A stretch of DNA of 64,000 nt from an uncultured Erythrobacter sp. (GTDB lineage: Bacteria > Pseudomonadota > Alphaproteobacteria > Sphingomonadales > Sphingomonadaceae). This document shows positions 9,829 through 19,037 of the stretch, in pieces. The stretch is taken from positions 434,001 through 498,000 of the forward strand of contig CANNCL010000002.1 in the NCBI GenBank assembly GCA_947503155.1, read 5' to 3'. The position numbers and the translations under genes were made by a program. The number at the start of each line of letters is the position of its first letter. Within the stretch, counting starts at the first letter, position 1. The notes under the pieces were generated by a model, which saw only the letters and a list, made by a program, of their open reading frames with translations, did not search any database and was not told where the DNA came from.

Positions 9829-12489
9829 ATGACTTCGACCAACGATATTCGCCGCTCCTTCCTCGATTTCTTTGCGGGGCAAGAACATGCGGCCGTGCCA
9901 AGCGCGCCGCTCGTGCCGTATAATGACCCGACGCTGATGTTTGTGAATGCGGGCATGGTGCCGTTCAAAAATGTCTTCACCGGCCTCGAAACCCCGCCAG
10001 CACCGCGCGCGACATCGTCGCAGAAATGTGTGCGCGCCGGGGGTAAGCACAATGATCTCGACAATGTCGGCTACACAGCGCGGCATCACACATTCTTTGA
10101 AATGCTCGGTAATTTCTCATTCGGCGATTATTTCAAAGAACAGGCAATCCTGAACGCATGGACGCTGCTCACCCGTGAATGGGGGCTGCCCGCAGAAAAA
10201 CTGACCGTCACGGTCTATCACACCGATGATGAGGCGTTTGACCTTTGGCGCAAAATTGCGGGCCTTCCCGAAGAGCGCATTATCCGCATCGCCACCAATG
10301 ATAATTTCTGGTCGATGGGCGAAACCGGTCCGTGCGGCCCGTGTTCAGAAATTTTCTATGATCACGGCGATCACATCCCAGGTGGTCCTCCTGGTAGCCC
10401 GGATGAAGACGGCGACAGGTTCATCGAGATCTGGAACTTGGTTTTCATGCAATTCGATCAAGGCGCCGACGGGACCCGGCGCGACCTGCCTAGCCCGTCA
10501 ATAGACACGGGCATGGGTCTCGAACGGATCGCTGCGGTTATGCAGGGGGTCCATGACAATTACGATACCGATACGTTCAAGGCGCTGATCGCGGCATCGG
10601 AAAGCCACACCAATGTGCCAGCGACCGGCGTGAATACCGGTTCGCACCGAATTATTGCGGACCACTTGCGATCCACATCCTTCCTGATGGCGGATGGTGT
10701 GCTGCCGTCCAATGAAGGGCGCGGCTATGTGCTTCGCCGGATCATGCGCCGCGCGATGCGGCATGCGCATTTGCTTGGTGCGGGTGAGCCGTTGATGCAC
10801 CGTCTGGTGCCCGCGCTCGTCACGGAAATGGGGCAAGCCTATCCCGAATTGCAACGCGGTCAGGCGCTGATCGAAGAAGTGTTGCTGCGCGAGGAAACTC
10901 AGTTTCGCAAGACACTAGATAAGGGGCTCAAGCTTCTCGACGAAGCGACCGGCGACATGACTAGCGGCGGTGAGTTGGGCGGCGAGACGGCATTCAAGCT
11001 CTACGACACGTTTGGCTTTCCTTATGACCTGACCGAAGACGCATTGCGCGCGCGCGGAATTAGTGTCGATCGCAGCGGCTTTGACGCGGCAATGGAGCAA
11101 CAAAAAGCCGCCGCCCGCGCCGCTTGGAAAGGCTCCGGCGAAGCAGCTTCTGGCGAGGTTTGGTTCGACATTGCCGAACGCGAAGGCGCGAGTGAGTTCA
11201 CCGGATATTCTGCAACATCGGGCGAAGGGACTGTGGTCGCTATCGTCAAAGATGGAGCGGAAGTTGAACGGGCCGGAGCGGGTGATGAGGTGGTCGTATT
11301 GACCAACCAGACGCCATTCTACGGCGAAAGCGGCGGGCAAACCGGCGACACCGGAACCATAACAACGCCCGCTGGCTTGGACGCAAAAGTGACAGGCACA
11401 AGCAAGCCGCTGGGACGCCTCCACGCGCATCACACCGCAATCGCTGCGGGTGAAGTGGTGGTGGGCGACAATGTTCAACTCGACGTAGACTTTGCGCGCC
11501 GGAGCCAGATTCGCGCCAACCACTCGGCAACTCATCTCGCTCATGCGGCCTTGCGCAATCAATTGGGAAATCACGTAACGCAGAAAGGGTCGCTGGTTGC
11601 AGAGGACCGGCTGCGTTTCGATTTCTCACATCCCAAGGCGCTCGATGCAGCTGATATCACCGCGATCGAAGCAGAGGTGAACGCCGAAATTCTCGCGAAC
11701 GAGGCCGTCGCAACACGGCTGATGAGCCCCGATGACGCTGTCGAGGCGGGGGCACTCGCGCTTTTCGGAGAGAAATATGGCGACGAAGTTCGCGTTCTCT
11801 CCATGGGCCGGGCTGGTGAGGCCGGGATTAATTATTCGGTCGAACTGTGCGGCGGGACTCACGTCAATGCGACGGGTGATATCGGCTTGTTCCGGATCAT
11901 TTCTGAAAGCGCGGTTTCATCGGGTGTGCGGCGGATCGAAGCGCTTACCGGTGACGCTGCGCGCAAGTGGCTGGTTGCGCGCGAGGACGCGCTTAAGTCT
12001 GCTGCCAAAGCCATCCGCGCGACGCCCGAAGAAGTGCCCGCGCGAATTGCCGCTTTGCTTGATGAGCGTAAGCGGCTCGAAAAGGAATTGGCGGATGCGA
12101 AGAAGGCGCTTGCTTTGGGCGGCGGCGGGGCCGGTGCAGACGCCGATGCGCATACGGACGAGGATGTCGGCGGGGTCGCATTCAGCGGCCAGGTTCTTGA
12201 AGGGCTAAGCCCGAAAGATCTGCGCCCGCTTCTGGACGAAACCAAAGCGCGGCTCGGATCCGGGATTGCGGCAATTGTTGCAGTCAATGATGGCAAGGCG
12301 AGCATCGCAGCGGCGGTGACGGATGACCTGATCGGGCGGTTTAGTGCGGTCGATTTGGTGCGTGCAGGGGTTGAGGCGTTGGGCGGGAAGGGCGGCGGCG
12401 GCCGGCCTGATATGGCGCAAGGCGGCGGTCCAGATGGTTCAAAGGGTGCCGAGGCAATTGCAGCGGTGAAACAAGTAATCGCTGGCTAA
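9829..12489 (+). CDS. alaS: Alanine--tRNA ligase
   Basis: AlaS charges tRNA-Ala and edits mischarged Ser/Gly. The 886-residue protein has the class II catalytic core at the N-terminus ([35 protein letters not shown]), the editing-domain zinc ligands HSATH and CGGTH, and the C-terminal dimerisation/C-Ala region ending in a glycine-rich [16 protein letters not shown], which is the normal C-Ala signature. I took the ATG at 9829, which gives [11 protein letters not shown]; an in-frame TTG at 9793 would add 12 unsupported residues. The 264 bases between recA and alaS are T-rich and hold no convincing gene. Confidence 0.98.
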   Translation: MTSTNDIRRSFLDFFAGQEHAAVPSAPLVPYNDPTLMFVNAGMVPFKNVFTGLETPPAPRATSSQKCVRAGGKHNDLDNVGYTARHHTFFEMLGNFSFGDYFKEQAILNAWTLLTREWGLPAEKLTVTVYHTDDEAFDLWRKIAGLPEERIIRIATNDNFWSMGETGPCGPCSEIFYDHGDHIPGGPPGSPDEDGDRFIEIWNLVFMQFDQGADGTRRDLPSPSIDTGMGLERIAAVMQGVHDNYDTDTFKALIAASESHTNVPATGVNTGSHRIIADHLRSTSFLMADGVLPSNEGRGYVLRRIMRRAMRHAHLLGAGEPLMHRLVPALVTEMGQAYPELQRGQALIEEVLLREETQFRKTLDKGLKLLDEATGDMTSGGELGGETAFKLYDTFGFPYDLTEDALRARGISVDRSGFDAAMEQQKAAARAAWKGSGEAASGEVWFDIAEREGASEFTGYSATSGEGTVVAIVKDGAEVERAGAGDEVVVLTNQTPFYGESGGQTGDTGTITTPAGLDAKVTGTSKPLGRLHAHHTAIAAGEVVVGDNVQLDVDFARRSQIRANHSATHLAHAALRNQLGNHVTQKGSLVAEDRLRFDFSHPKALDAADITAIEAEVNAEILANEAVATRLMSPDDAVEAGALALFGEKYGDEVRVLSMGRAGEAGINYSVELCGGTHVNATGDIGLFRIISESAVSSGVRRIEALTGDAARKWLVAREDALKSAAKAIRATPEEVPARIAALLDERKRLEKELADAKKALALGGGGAGADADAHTDEDVGGVAFSGQVLEGLSPKDLRPLLDETKARLGSGIAAIVAVNDGKASIAAAVTDDLIGRFSAVDLVRAGVEALGGKGGGGRPDMAQGGGPDGSKGAEAIAAVKQVIAG

Positions 12490-12503
12490 ACAGCTGCGCA
12501 GCA

Positions 12504-14267
12504 CTAGCTTTCGCTAATCGAAGTTCTGAGCTTGGGTTTCTCAGAGAGGCCGCCTTCTACCTCCAGCCGCTCCCGGTATTCGTCGCGCTTTTCATGGATT
12601 GACGCGATGACCGGTCCCATTGCGACGCCAATATCGACCAGCACCGCTTCTGAGAGTTGGAGCGAGCTTTCCAAATTCTCTGGCACAGCGTGACTGGCCC
12701 CGGCGCGGTAGAGCGCGGCGGCGTGATCGGTATCGCGGGCGCGGGCGACGATAAGCAAATCGGCATATTCCCCGCGCAATTTGCCCACGAGCCGCTGCGC
12801 CAAAACGGGTTCATCCATAGTCAGCACCAGCGCCGGTGCGCTTTCGATACCCAGCCGGGACAGCGCATCCCCGCGCACCGCATCGCCAAAGGTCGCCCGG
12901 TATCCATCGCGCTTTGCCCGGTCAATTGTGTCAGGGTCGCTGTCGAGAATGACGTAGGCCTGATTATGCGCAACCAGCATATCCGCGATCAACTGACCAA
13001 CGCGTCCGCCACCGATTATGATGGTGCGCGGTACGCCAGTGTCGTCCTCTGGCAATTCAGGAACCGCCTCCACCCGGCGCGCGATCACGCGGCCCAGCTT
13101 TGCTAGAACCGGCGTGATGGTGAGGCCAATGGCGGTCACAATCTGCCAGAACTGCGCGGTTTCGACGTCAATGACCAGGGCGCTGGTGGCGGCGGCGAGC
13201 ACGATCAATGTCGTCTCGCTAGGGCTGGCCATCAACACGCCGGTTTCCGCAGCGGTGCTGCTGCGCGCGCCCATCATTTTGAGCAAGCTGCCCGTGATGA
13301 TCGCTTTGAACACCAGTACGCCGACAACAGCAGCGGCGATCTCTGCCAGATTGCGCCAGATTTCCATGAGATCGACGCTCATGCCGATGGTGATCAGGAA
13401 AACCCCCAGCGCGAGGCCTTTGAACGGCTCCATGATGGCTTCGACTTCGCCGTGATATTCGGTTTCCGCGATCAACAGGCCAGCGATCAACGCGCCCACA
13501 ATCGGCGATAGGCCGGTCGCCGCAGTGGCAAGGCTGGCGCCGATCACCACCAGCAGCGATGCGGCAAGGAACAGTTCTGGGCTTTTCGTGCGCGCTGCTT
13601 GGCTAAACAGGCGCGGCAAGGCGAACCGGCCAAGCACCAACAGGGCGACAATCACCAGCCCGCCTTGGACCAAAGTCGTGGTGAGTTCGCCAACACCATC
13701 AGCGGCGGCGGTTGGGGCAAGTGCGCCAAGGATGAAGATGATCGGAACGATCATGATGTCTTCAAACAACAACATCGACAATGCCGCCCGGCCAACCGGA
13801 GAACGGGTGCCTGAGATCGGCAACACGATAGCGGTGGAGGAAAACGCCAGCGCAAAGCCGAGCGCCAACGCGGCGGTCGTGGCCATCCCGCTATAATAAC
13901 CGAAGAACGCCGCCGAGATGCTGCCAATGATGAGCAGTTCGAGGCTGCCGAGGCCAAATACCAGCCTGCGCATTTGCCACAGCCGATTGAACGACAGTTC
14001 CAGCCCAATGGCGAACAGCAGCAGGATGATCCCGAAATCCGCGAAGGGCGTCAGCCGTTCGGAGTCAGATATGGTAATATGTTTCAGCCACGGAACCTGT
14101 TCAACCAAAGTTCCAAGGCCGTAGGGACCGACAAGGATCCCGATCAGGATGAACCCGATGATCGGCGTGATCCGAAACCGCGCAAACACCGGTATCACAA
14201 TGCCCGCTGATCCCAGGATCACCAGAGCATCGGACATTACCGGGGAAAGTGTTAGTTCGCCTGCCAT
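12504..14267 (-). CDS. CPA2-family cation:proton antiporter (KefB/YbaL type) with RCK domain
   Basis: An integral membrane antiporter of 587 residues. About 12 hydrophobic segments occupy residues 10-390 (for example GFILIGILVGPYGLG and DFGIILLLFAIGLELSF, the family signature), and SSTAIVLPI plus LLFEDIMIVPIIFILGAL correspond to the ion-binding core. A TrkA-N/RCK Rossmann domain follows (IIIGGGRVGQLIADML, about residues 412-530), expected to bind nucleotide and gate transport. It likely exports K+ or Na+ in exchange for protons; the cation cannot be told from sequence. It is convergent with alaS, only 14 bases apart. Confidence 0.88.
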   Translation of the reverse strand: MAGELTLSPVMSDALVILGSAGIVIPVFARFRITPIIGFILIGILVGPYGLGTLVEQVPWLKHITISDSERLTPFADFGIILLLFAIGLELSFNRLWQMRRLVFGLGSLELLIIGSISAAFFGYYSGMATTAALALGFALAFSSTAIVLPISGTRSPVGRAALSMLLFEDIMIVPIIFILGALAPTAAADGVGELTTTLVQGGLVIVALLVLGRFALPRLFSQAARTKSPELFLAASLLVVIGASLATAATGLSPIVGALIAGLLIAETEYHGEVEAIMEPFKGLALGVFLITIGMSVDLMEIWRNLAEIAAAVVGVLVFKAIITGSLLKMMGARSSTAAETGVLMASPSETTLIVLAAATSALVIDVETAQFWQIVTAIGLTITPVLAKLGRVIARRVEAVPELPEDDTGVPRTIIIGGGRVGQLIADMLVAHNQAYVILDSDPDTIDRAKRDGYRATFGDAVRGDALSRLGIESAPALVLTMDEPVLAQRLVGKLRGEYADLLIVARARDTDHAAALYRAGASHAVPENLESSLQLSEAVLVDIGVAMGPVIASIHEKRDEYRERLEVEGGLSEKPKLRTSISES

Positions 14268-14334
14268 GTGAACGGGTTACCCTTCCTCCTGCACCAAGTC
14301 ACGGACCGCTTGCGCTCTTTGTTCAATTTTGGAA

Positions 14335-14372
14335 AGCAAAAGGGGCGGTCATTCCGATTGAACGACCGCCCC
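14335..14372 (-). terminator. Rho-independent terminator of icd
   Basis: A perfect 9-bp stem (GGGGCGGTC 14342-14350 with GACCGCCCC 14364-14372) and a 13-base loop. Read on the - strand, the stem is followed by TTTTGCTTT. It lies about 50 bases after the icd stop codon. Confidence 0.8.
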
Positions 14373-14420
14373 GGTAAAGCGCCTACTAAACGCGTGATGT
14401 GAAGTAGGAAAGCTTAGTGA

Positions 14421-15641
14421 TTAAGCCCAAGTCGCCATTTCTTTTTCAAGGTTCTGAACGATAGCTTCAAAGAATTGCTCTGTGGTCGCCCAGTTTTGGC
14501 TTGGCCCGATCAACAGCGCGAGATCCTTGGTCATCTGACCGTTCTCAACCGTCTCAATGCAAACCCGCTCCAGCGTTTCTGCAAACTTCACCACATCCGG
14601 CGTTTCGTCGAACTTGCCCCGGTACATCAGGCCGCGCGTCCATGCGAAGATCGATGCGATTGGGTTGGTCGAGGTTGCCTTGCCTTGCTCATGCTGGCGG
14701 AAGTGGCGGGTTACGGTGCCGTGCGCGGCTTCTGCTTCGATAGTCTTGCCATCGGGTGTCATCAGAACCGAAGTCATCAGGCCGAGCGAGCCGAAGCCTT
14801 GCGCAACCGTGTCGGACTGAACATCGCCGTCATAGTTCTTACAGGCCCAAACGAACTTGCCGCTCCATTTCAGCGCCGATGCGACCATGTCGTCGATCAG
14901 GCGGTGCTCGTAAGTGATGCCCGCTGCTTCGAACTTGTCCTTAAACTCTGCTTCGAACACTTCTTCGAACAGGTCTTTGAAACGGCCATCATAGGCTTTC
15001 ATGATCGTGTTCTTAGTCGACAGATATACCGGCCATTTGCGGTCGAGACCGTAATTCATCGATGCGCGCGCAAAGGCACGGATCGAATCATCAAGATTGT
15101 ACATCGCCATCGCAACACCGGACGATTCGAACTCGAACACTTCGAGGTCGAGATTCGTACCATCTTTGCCTTCGTAAACCAGGCGCAGCTTACCCGGACC
15201 GGGGATCAGCGTGTCGGTGGCGCGGTATTGGTCACCAAATGCGTGACGGCCAACCACGATGGGGTGGGTCCAGCCCGGTACCAGACGCGGTACGTTGTCG
15301 ATCACGATTGGCTCACGGAAGACAACGCCGCCAAGGATGTTGCGGATCGTGCCGTTAGGCGAACGCCACATCTTCTTCAGGCCGAATTCTTCAACGCGCT
15401 CTTCATCAGGGGTGATGGTCGCGCATTTCACGCCAACGCCGTGTTCCTTGATCGCGTTTGCCGCATCAATCGTGATCTGATCGTCGGTTTCGTCGCGTTT
15501 CTCAATCGACAGGTCGTAATATTTCAGATCAATATCGAGGTAAGGCAGGATCAACCGCTCGCGGATCCATTGCCAGATGATCTTTGTCATCTCATCGCCG
15601 TCTAGCTCGACAACTGGGTTTTTGACCTGAATTTTCTGCAT
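14421..15641 (-). CDS. icd: NADP-dependent isocitrate dehydrogenase
   Basis: Converts isocitrate to 2-oxoglutarate and CO2 with NADP+ in the TCA cycle. The 406-residue length and the sequences [47 protein letters not shown] and [17 protein letters not shown] place it in the eukaryote-like homodimeric type II class common in alphaproteobacteria. The start is the ATG at 15641, which has a GAGG ribosome site and gives MQKIQVKNP; a non-ATG start 42 bases upstream is unsupported. It is followed by a terminator and flanked upstream by tRNA-Val. Confidence 0.96.
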   Translation of the reverse strand: MQKIQVKNPVVELDGDEMTKIIWQWIRERLILPYLDIDLKYYDLSIEKRDETDDQITIDAANAIKEHGVGVKCATITPDEERVEEFGLKKMWRSPNGTIRNILGGVVFREPIVIDNVPRLVPGWTHPIVVGRHAFGDQYRATDTLIPGPGKLRLVYEGKDGTNLDLEVFEFESSGVAMAMYNLDDSIRAFARASMNYGLDRKWPVYLSTKNTIMKAYDGRFKDLFEEVFEAEFKDKFEAAGITYEHRLIDDMVASALKWSGKFVWACKNYDGDVQSDTVAQGFGSLGLMTSVLMTPDGKTIEAEAAHGTVTRHFRQHEQGKATSTNPIASIFAWTRGLMYRGKFDETPDVVKFAETLERVCIETVENGQMTKDLALLIGPSQNWATTEQFFEAIVQNLEKEMATWA

Positions 15642-16016
15642 GGCTACCGCCTCATCCTTTGATTTGAATGTACACAACAGCACTGTCTGATGTGATCCCT
15701 GATGCGCGCTCTAGCAGAGGCGCGGACGTGTGCAAGGGGAGCCTCTGACGATGGCTGTCCGGGCTTTCGCTGACACACCTGACACACTGTCCAAGGGGAG
15801 AAAAACGGGCGGCCCGGTCCGGCGGTTTTTGAGCAGGCGTAAATGGGGGCGGGGCGCGGTGCATTGGGCGACCCAAACAGACCAAACGCTTGTAGGAAAA
15901 TGAAAACTCTGCGCGTCAAAACTTGCGCCAGATCCTAAGCAAAATCACGGGATGCGCGCTGCAAACAAAAAAGCCACCGCGCAATTGCGATGGCTCCTGT
16001 GTTTCTTAAGCGACGA
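15642..16016. other. Intergenic region between icd and tRNA-Val
   Basis: There is no convincing protein gene in these 375 bases. The icd-proximal end should hold the icd promoter: read on the - strand, CTTGCA (15736-15731) and CTAGAG (15714-15709), separated by 16 bases, resemble an alphaproteobacterial sigma-70 promoter, but only weakly. The distal end contains the tRNA-Val terminator. A short direct repeat of TGACACAC lies near 15771-15787. The rest is GC-rich without recognisable structure. Confidence 0.5.
15965..15995 (-). terminator. Rho-independent terminator downstream of tRNA-Val
   Basis: On the - strand AGCCATCGC pairs with GCGGTGGCT (one G-U pair) around a short loop and is followed directly by TTTTTTG. 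It lies 22 bases beyond the tRNA 3' end. Confidence 0.82.
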
Positions 16017-16091
16017 TGGTGGGCGTAGAGAGAGTTGAACTCCCGGCCCCTACGATGTCAACATAGTGCTCTACCACTGAGCTATACGCCC
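16017..16091 (-). tRNA. tRNA-Val (anticodon GAC)
   Basis: The 75-nt gene folds completely: acceptor stem GGGCGTA/TACGCCC, D arm GCTC/GAGC, anticodon stem CTATG/CGTAG with loop TTGACAT (anticodon GAC, reading GUC), a 5-nt variable loop, and T arm GGGAG/CTCTC with TTCAACT. The CCA end is encoded (16017-16019 as TGG on the + strand). Confidence 0.97.
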
Positions 16092-16204
16092 ACTCTATCG
16101 TCATATTCGCCGTGCTGCCTCAAAGACACCAAAGCGAAGCGGCGCGTTAGCGAAGGCCCGCACACTGTGCAAGCGATTCGCGCAAAGCCCCGCAGAATTT
16201 GTGC

Positions 16205-16594
16205 TTAGATCGACGCCTGACGCTGGTCTTCGAAGGTCCGTTCCACTTCGAGCACGAGATCGCGCAGGTGGAATGGTTTCGACAAAACCTTTGCATGGGG
16301 CTGTTCACGGCTTGCGCGCAGCGACACAGCGGCAAAGCCAGTGATGAACATCACTTTGGTGCGCGGGCTTACCTCTGCGCAGCGCTGAGCCAGTTCGATT
16401 CCATCCATTTCGGGCATAACAATGTCGGAAAGCAGGAGATCAAACTCCTCTTTTTCCAACAACGGCACCGCTTCTGTCCCGCGATCAACGCTGCTGACCT
16501 CATACCCGGCATTGATAAGGGCGCGCTCCAGATAGGTGCGCATAGCTTCATCGTCCTCGGCAAGGAGGATACGGCGGGAAGGATTCGATGTCAT
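16205..16594 (-). CDS. cpdR: Response regulator CpdR
   Basis: CpdR is a stand-alone receiver that, when unphosphorylated, brings substrates such as CtrA and PopA-linked proteins to ClpXP; CckA-ChpT phosphorylates it. The 129-residue protein is a receiver domain only. It has acidic pocket Asp14/Asp15 (LLAEDDEAMR), phospho-acceptor Asp57 (LLLSDIVMPEMDG), Thr85 (FITGFA) and Lys106 (LSKPF). The near-identity to CpdR in ILLAEDDEAMRTYLERAL and KPFHLRDLVLEVE is the reason for the specific name. Having cckA in the same window supports the pathway assignment. Confidence 0.92.
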   Translation of the reverse strand: MTSNPSRRILLAEDDEAMRTYLERALINAGYEVSSVDRGTEAVPLLEKEEFDLLLSDIVMPEMDGIELAQRCAEVSPRTKVMFITGFAAVSLRASREQPHAKVLSKPFHLRDLVLEVERTFEDQRQASI

Positions 16595-16699
16595 GAGCAG
16601 CCTATTACGCGATTGGGCTTAAGAAATCTTTCCCAGTATTACCGCGTGGCCAAGTTTGAGACGCACACCTGCATAATATTACCGCACACCCTTAACACC

Positions 16700-16783
16700 G
16701 GCTTTGATACCGGCTTTGAAAGCGGCTTTGATACTGGCTTTGACACTGGTTTTGACAGCGGCTTTGACAGCGGCGGCCAAAGC
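16700..16783. repeat. 12-bp tandem array (6 full units plus a degenerate one)
   Basis: Six consecutive units of the form GGCTTTGAYASY run from 16700 to 16771, followed by the degenerate unit GGCGGCCAAAGC. The array lies between cpdR and the N-formylglutamate amidohydrolase-like gene, directly upstream of the ATG at 16800. No frame contains a stop within the array, so it can be read as Gly-Phe-Asp-Thr repeats, as a hydrophobic Ala/Leu segment in frame with the downstream gene, or as Lys-Ala-Ala-Val repeats on the - strand. Confidence 0.9.
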
Positions 16784-16799
16784 AGGCAGCAAACCCGCC

Positions 16800-17831
16800 A
16801 TGGTACGCGCGCCTTCTAACACCACCTTTGATCGCGATTTGATCACCACGCGCGGCGGATCAATCGGTGCGGGTGATTCGCGCAAAGCCGATGGCGCGTC
16901 TGATAACGGGGCCGCGTTCATCCATGCCGCGCCGCGTTCCATGCCATTGCCGGTCTTAATTGCGGTTCCCCATGCCGGGCGCGCCTATTCGGGCGCGGTT
17001 CTGGCGGAATTTCGCGATCCAGAAATGAGCCAGTTGCGATTAGAGGACCGGCATATCGACAGCGTCGGCGTGGAAATTGCGCGGGCTACGGGCACCGGAT
17101 TGTTGGTCGCCCATGCGCCGCGCGCGATGCTCGACCTAAACCGGGCGGATGACGATATCGATTGGGATATGATCCAGCGCCCCGCAAAGGCGGATGGTCC
17201 CAGCGAATCGACCGCGCCGCGAAGCCTGAATTCAAACGCGCGCGCGCGCAGCGGGCTGGGTCTGGTGCCCCGCCGGTTGCCGGGGTTTGGAGAGATTTGG
17301 CGCGGTCAATTGCCGCGTGAGGAATTGCAGCGGCGGATCGACACCATCCACCGGCCCTATCACGAATTTCTGGCAAGCGAGCTGAAGCGGATCCGGGATG
17401 TTTGGGGCGCCGCTTTGCTGATAGATTTGCATTCGATGCCGCCGCTGAGGCGTCAAAAAACCGGGTCCGGCGACGACGCTCCCGCACCGCAAATTGTGGT
17501 CGGCGACCGATTTGGGGCCTCTTGCCATTCCCGGTTGGTTTCGCGCGCATTCCGGTATTTTTCCAGCCGCGGATGTGTGGCGGCGCATAATCGCCCCTAT
17601 TCCGGCGGTTATGTGTTGGACCGCCATGCCGCTCCGCAACGGGGAATTCATGCGGTTCAGCTTGAAGTGTGCCGCTCGACCTATCTCGACGCATCCCTGT
17701 CAGAGCCGACGGATGCGGTAGAGCCCCTGGCGGCAATGCTCGCAGAATTGGTGCGCGGATTGGGCGCAGAGACAGCCGGGCTGGGCGCAGGACGCCAGAT
17801 CGACGGCAATTTCGCGCAAGCCGCCGAATAG
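16800..17831 (+). CDS. N-formylglutamate amidohydrolase family protein
   Basis: A member of the HutG-like (FGase) family, zinc amidohydrolases that release formate from N-formyl-L-glutamate in histidine degradation; many alphaproteobacterial members are annotated by similarity only. Visible motifs are LIAVPHAGRAYSG, DLNRADDDIDWDM, LLIDLHSMPPLR (metal-binding His) and GGYVLDRHAAPQRGIHAVQLE. I chose the ATG at 16800 (343 aa). An in-frame TTG at 16704 would add a signal-peptide-like Ala/Leu stretch encoded entirely by the 12-bp tandem array. No other hut genes are present, so a role in histidine use is not shown. Confidence 0.82.
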   Translation: MVRAPSNTTFDRDLITTRGGSIGAGDSRKADGASDNGAAFIHAAPRSMPLPVLIAVPHAGRAYSGAVLAEFRDPEMSQLRLEDRHIDSVGVEIARATGTGLLVAHAPRAMLDLNRADDDIDWDMIQRPAKADGPSESTAPRSLNSNARARSGLGLVPRRLPGFGEIWRGQLPREELQRRIDTIHRPYHEFLASELKRIRDVWGAALLIDLHSMPPLRRQKTGSGDDAPAPQIVVGDRFGASCHSRLVSRAFRYFSSRGCVAAHNRPYSGGYVLDRHAAPQRGIHAVQLEVCRSTYLDASLSEPTDAVEPLAAMLAELVRGLGAETAGLGAGRQIDGNFAQAAE

Positions 17832-17849
17832 ACCCGAAAAAGCTGAGAC

Positions 17850-18030
17850 GCCCCAAAACGAAAAATGCCGCCCCGCATGTTCACTTAAAGGAAACACGGA
17901 GCGGCCAGGTTCAGGGAAGAGCCACCCGAAGGTGCCTCAACAAGGCGGCTCATGAGGGGGAAACCGCCTATGAGCTCTAGATAAGAATTGGGCGGGGCAC
18001 GATCAAGTCGTACCCCGCCCAAATTGCATC
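17850..18030 (-). other. Structured intergenic segment, candidate non-coding RNA or multi-hairpin 3' UTR of sapC
   Basis: The segment lacks a credible ORF but has three strong inverted repeats. These are 17988-18002/18008-18022 (15-bp stem, 14 matched), 17943-17948/17964-17969 (AGGCGG/CCGCCT), and 17919-17926/17931-17938, which on the - strand forms a stem capped by a C-UUCG-G tetraloop. Stable UUCG capping on the - strand, together with its place downstream of sapC, suggests an RNA transcribed on that strand. It could equally be the sapC 3' UTR. No known RNA family could be assigned by eye. Confidence 0.4.
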
Positions 18031-18095
18031 CTTTTTGGCGGTAATTGAGCGCGCTTTGACGCAGCTGCTCCGGCCAAAAAACTGAGTTCAGCGAG

Positions 18096-18887
18096 TTAAA
18101 CCGCTGGTGTCGCGCCGCCAGCAGCAGCCGGCTGAGGAACTTTGCCCTGTGCCGATTGACGCTCAAACAAGGTGCGCATCAGGTTCATCGAGAACAGCTG
18201 AGCATGGATCAGCATCATCATGCCGTTCTTATTCAGCGCTTCGGTGGTTTCAGCAGGAAGCTCGCGCAGCTTCTTTTCGTCAACCATCTGGAAACCGCGA
18301 TAGACAAACGGTGTGTCTGGCATGTCGTTGCGAGTGATCGCAATTTCGCCGTCCATCAGAATGTCGAGCTTCTTCAGCTCTTCGAGGAACGATTTGGTGC
18401 GCTGACCCGATTCTTCAAAACGCTTGCAGAATTCCAGAACGCCGGTTGTGTATTCGGTTGGGTTTTCACCGTCGAACAATGCTTGGCCGTCTTTGGTTTT
18501 GCCAACAACGCCCGCTTGCGGATCAAAGCACAGCGACATGTCGTCGCTTTCTTTGTTCAGCTTCGCCAGGATGAACGGGTAACGGCGGACATAGGCAGGG
18601 ACATAGACGCCCGCTTCAATCTTGCCATCGTCGGCGATGTAAGTGTTCACGCCTTCGTTCAGGCCCATCAAAGCGATCGGCAGCGGATTGTCACCTGCGG
18701 TGAAAACAACGGGATAGCTGCGCTGTGCATCGACGAATTCGTCAACGGTCAGCGGGATGGCGTGGGTGTTGGCAAGGAACCCGGCATCGTCGAAACTGCT
18801 GACTTTCCAGTCGCTGTGATCGCGGCTGTTGAGTGGAAGCAGGTCTTTATAAAACAGCGGGAGTTGCGGTTGCGGCGCGGTCGCCAT
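18096..18887 (-). CDS. SapC family protein
   Basis: A 263-residue protein with the SapC signature: LPLFYKDLLPLNSRDH at the start, YPVVFTAGDNPLPIALMG, GVYVPAYVRRYPFILA in the middle, and a C-terminal helical region. The family is named after a Campylobacter S-layer-associated gene, but in sphingomonads members are usually near outer-membrane or sugar-uptake genes and their function is unproven. There is no signal peptide or lipobox. A possible hairpin terminator lies at 17988-18022. The gene follows the FAD-dependent oxidoreductase, with a 150-base gap. Confidence 0.85.
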   Translation of the reverse strand: MATAPQPQLPLFYKDLLPLNSRDHSDWKVSSFDDAGFLANTHAIPLTVDEFVDAQRSYPVVFTAGDNPLPIALMGLNEGVNTYIADDGKIEAGVYVPAYVRRYPFILAKLNKESDDMSLCFDPQAGVVGKTKDGQALFDGENPTEYTTGVLEFCKRFEESGQRTKSFLEELKKLDILMDGEIAITRNDMPDTPFVYRGFQMVDEKKLRELPAETTEALNKNGMMMLIHAQLFSMNLMRTLFERQSAQGKVPQPAAAGGATPAV

Positions 18888-18961
18888 GAGAATGTCTCCG
18901 AAGAATTGCGGATGAAAAATGTGTCATGCGGCGCGGCCAGAGGCGCAGTGTTATTGCAGTC

Positions 18962-18987
18962 CCCCAGACGCCGGCCCCAGACGCCGG
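18962..18987. repeat. 13-bp direct repeat (2 copies)
   Basis: CCCCAGACGCCGG occurs twice in perfect tandem (18962-18974 and 18975-18987) in the gap between the flavoprotein stop and the sapC start. The role is unknown. Confidence 0.8.
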
Positions 18988-19037
18988 AATGCGGCGCTTT
19001 AGGGGCTCATCCGCCAAGGCGCAAGCTGCCCGTGCAG

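Noticed and set aside
14475..15605. A 376-residue open frame on the + strand opposite icd.
   Set aside because: It is a high-GC shadow of the icd reading frame, with no recognisable domain and no ribosome site.
16704..16799. A TTG-initiated N-terminal extension of the N-formylglutamate amidohydrolase-like gene giving a signal-peptide-like segment.
   Set aside because: The segment is encoded entirely by the 12-bp array and lacks a ribosome site; the ATG at 16800 is simpler, although the extension cannot be excluded.
17880..17940. Resemblance of the intergenic segment to bacterial SRP RNA (a CCAGG...GGGAAGAGCC stretch).
   Set aside because: The conserved tetraloop and asymmetric-loop sequence of SRP RNA are not present; only a loose match remains. 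6S RNA was also considered, but the closing stem could not be drawn convincingly.
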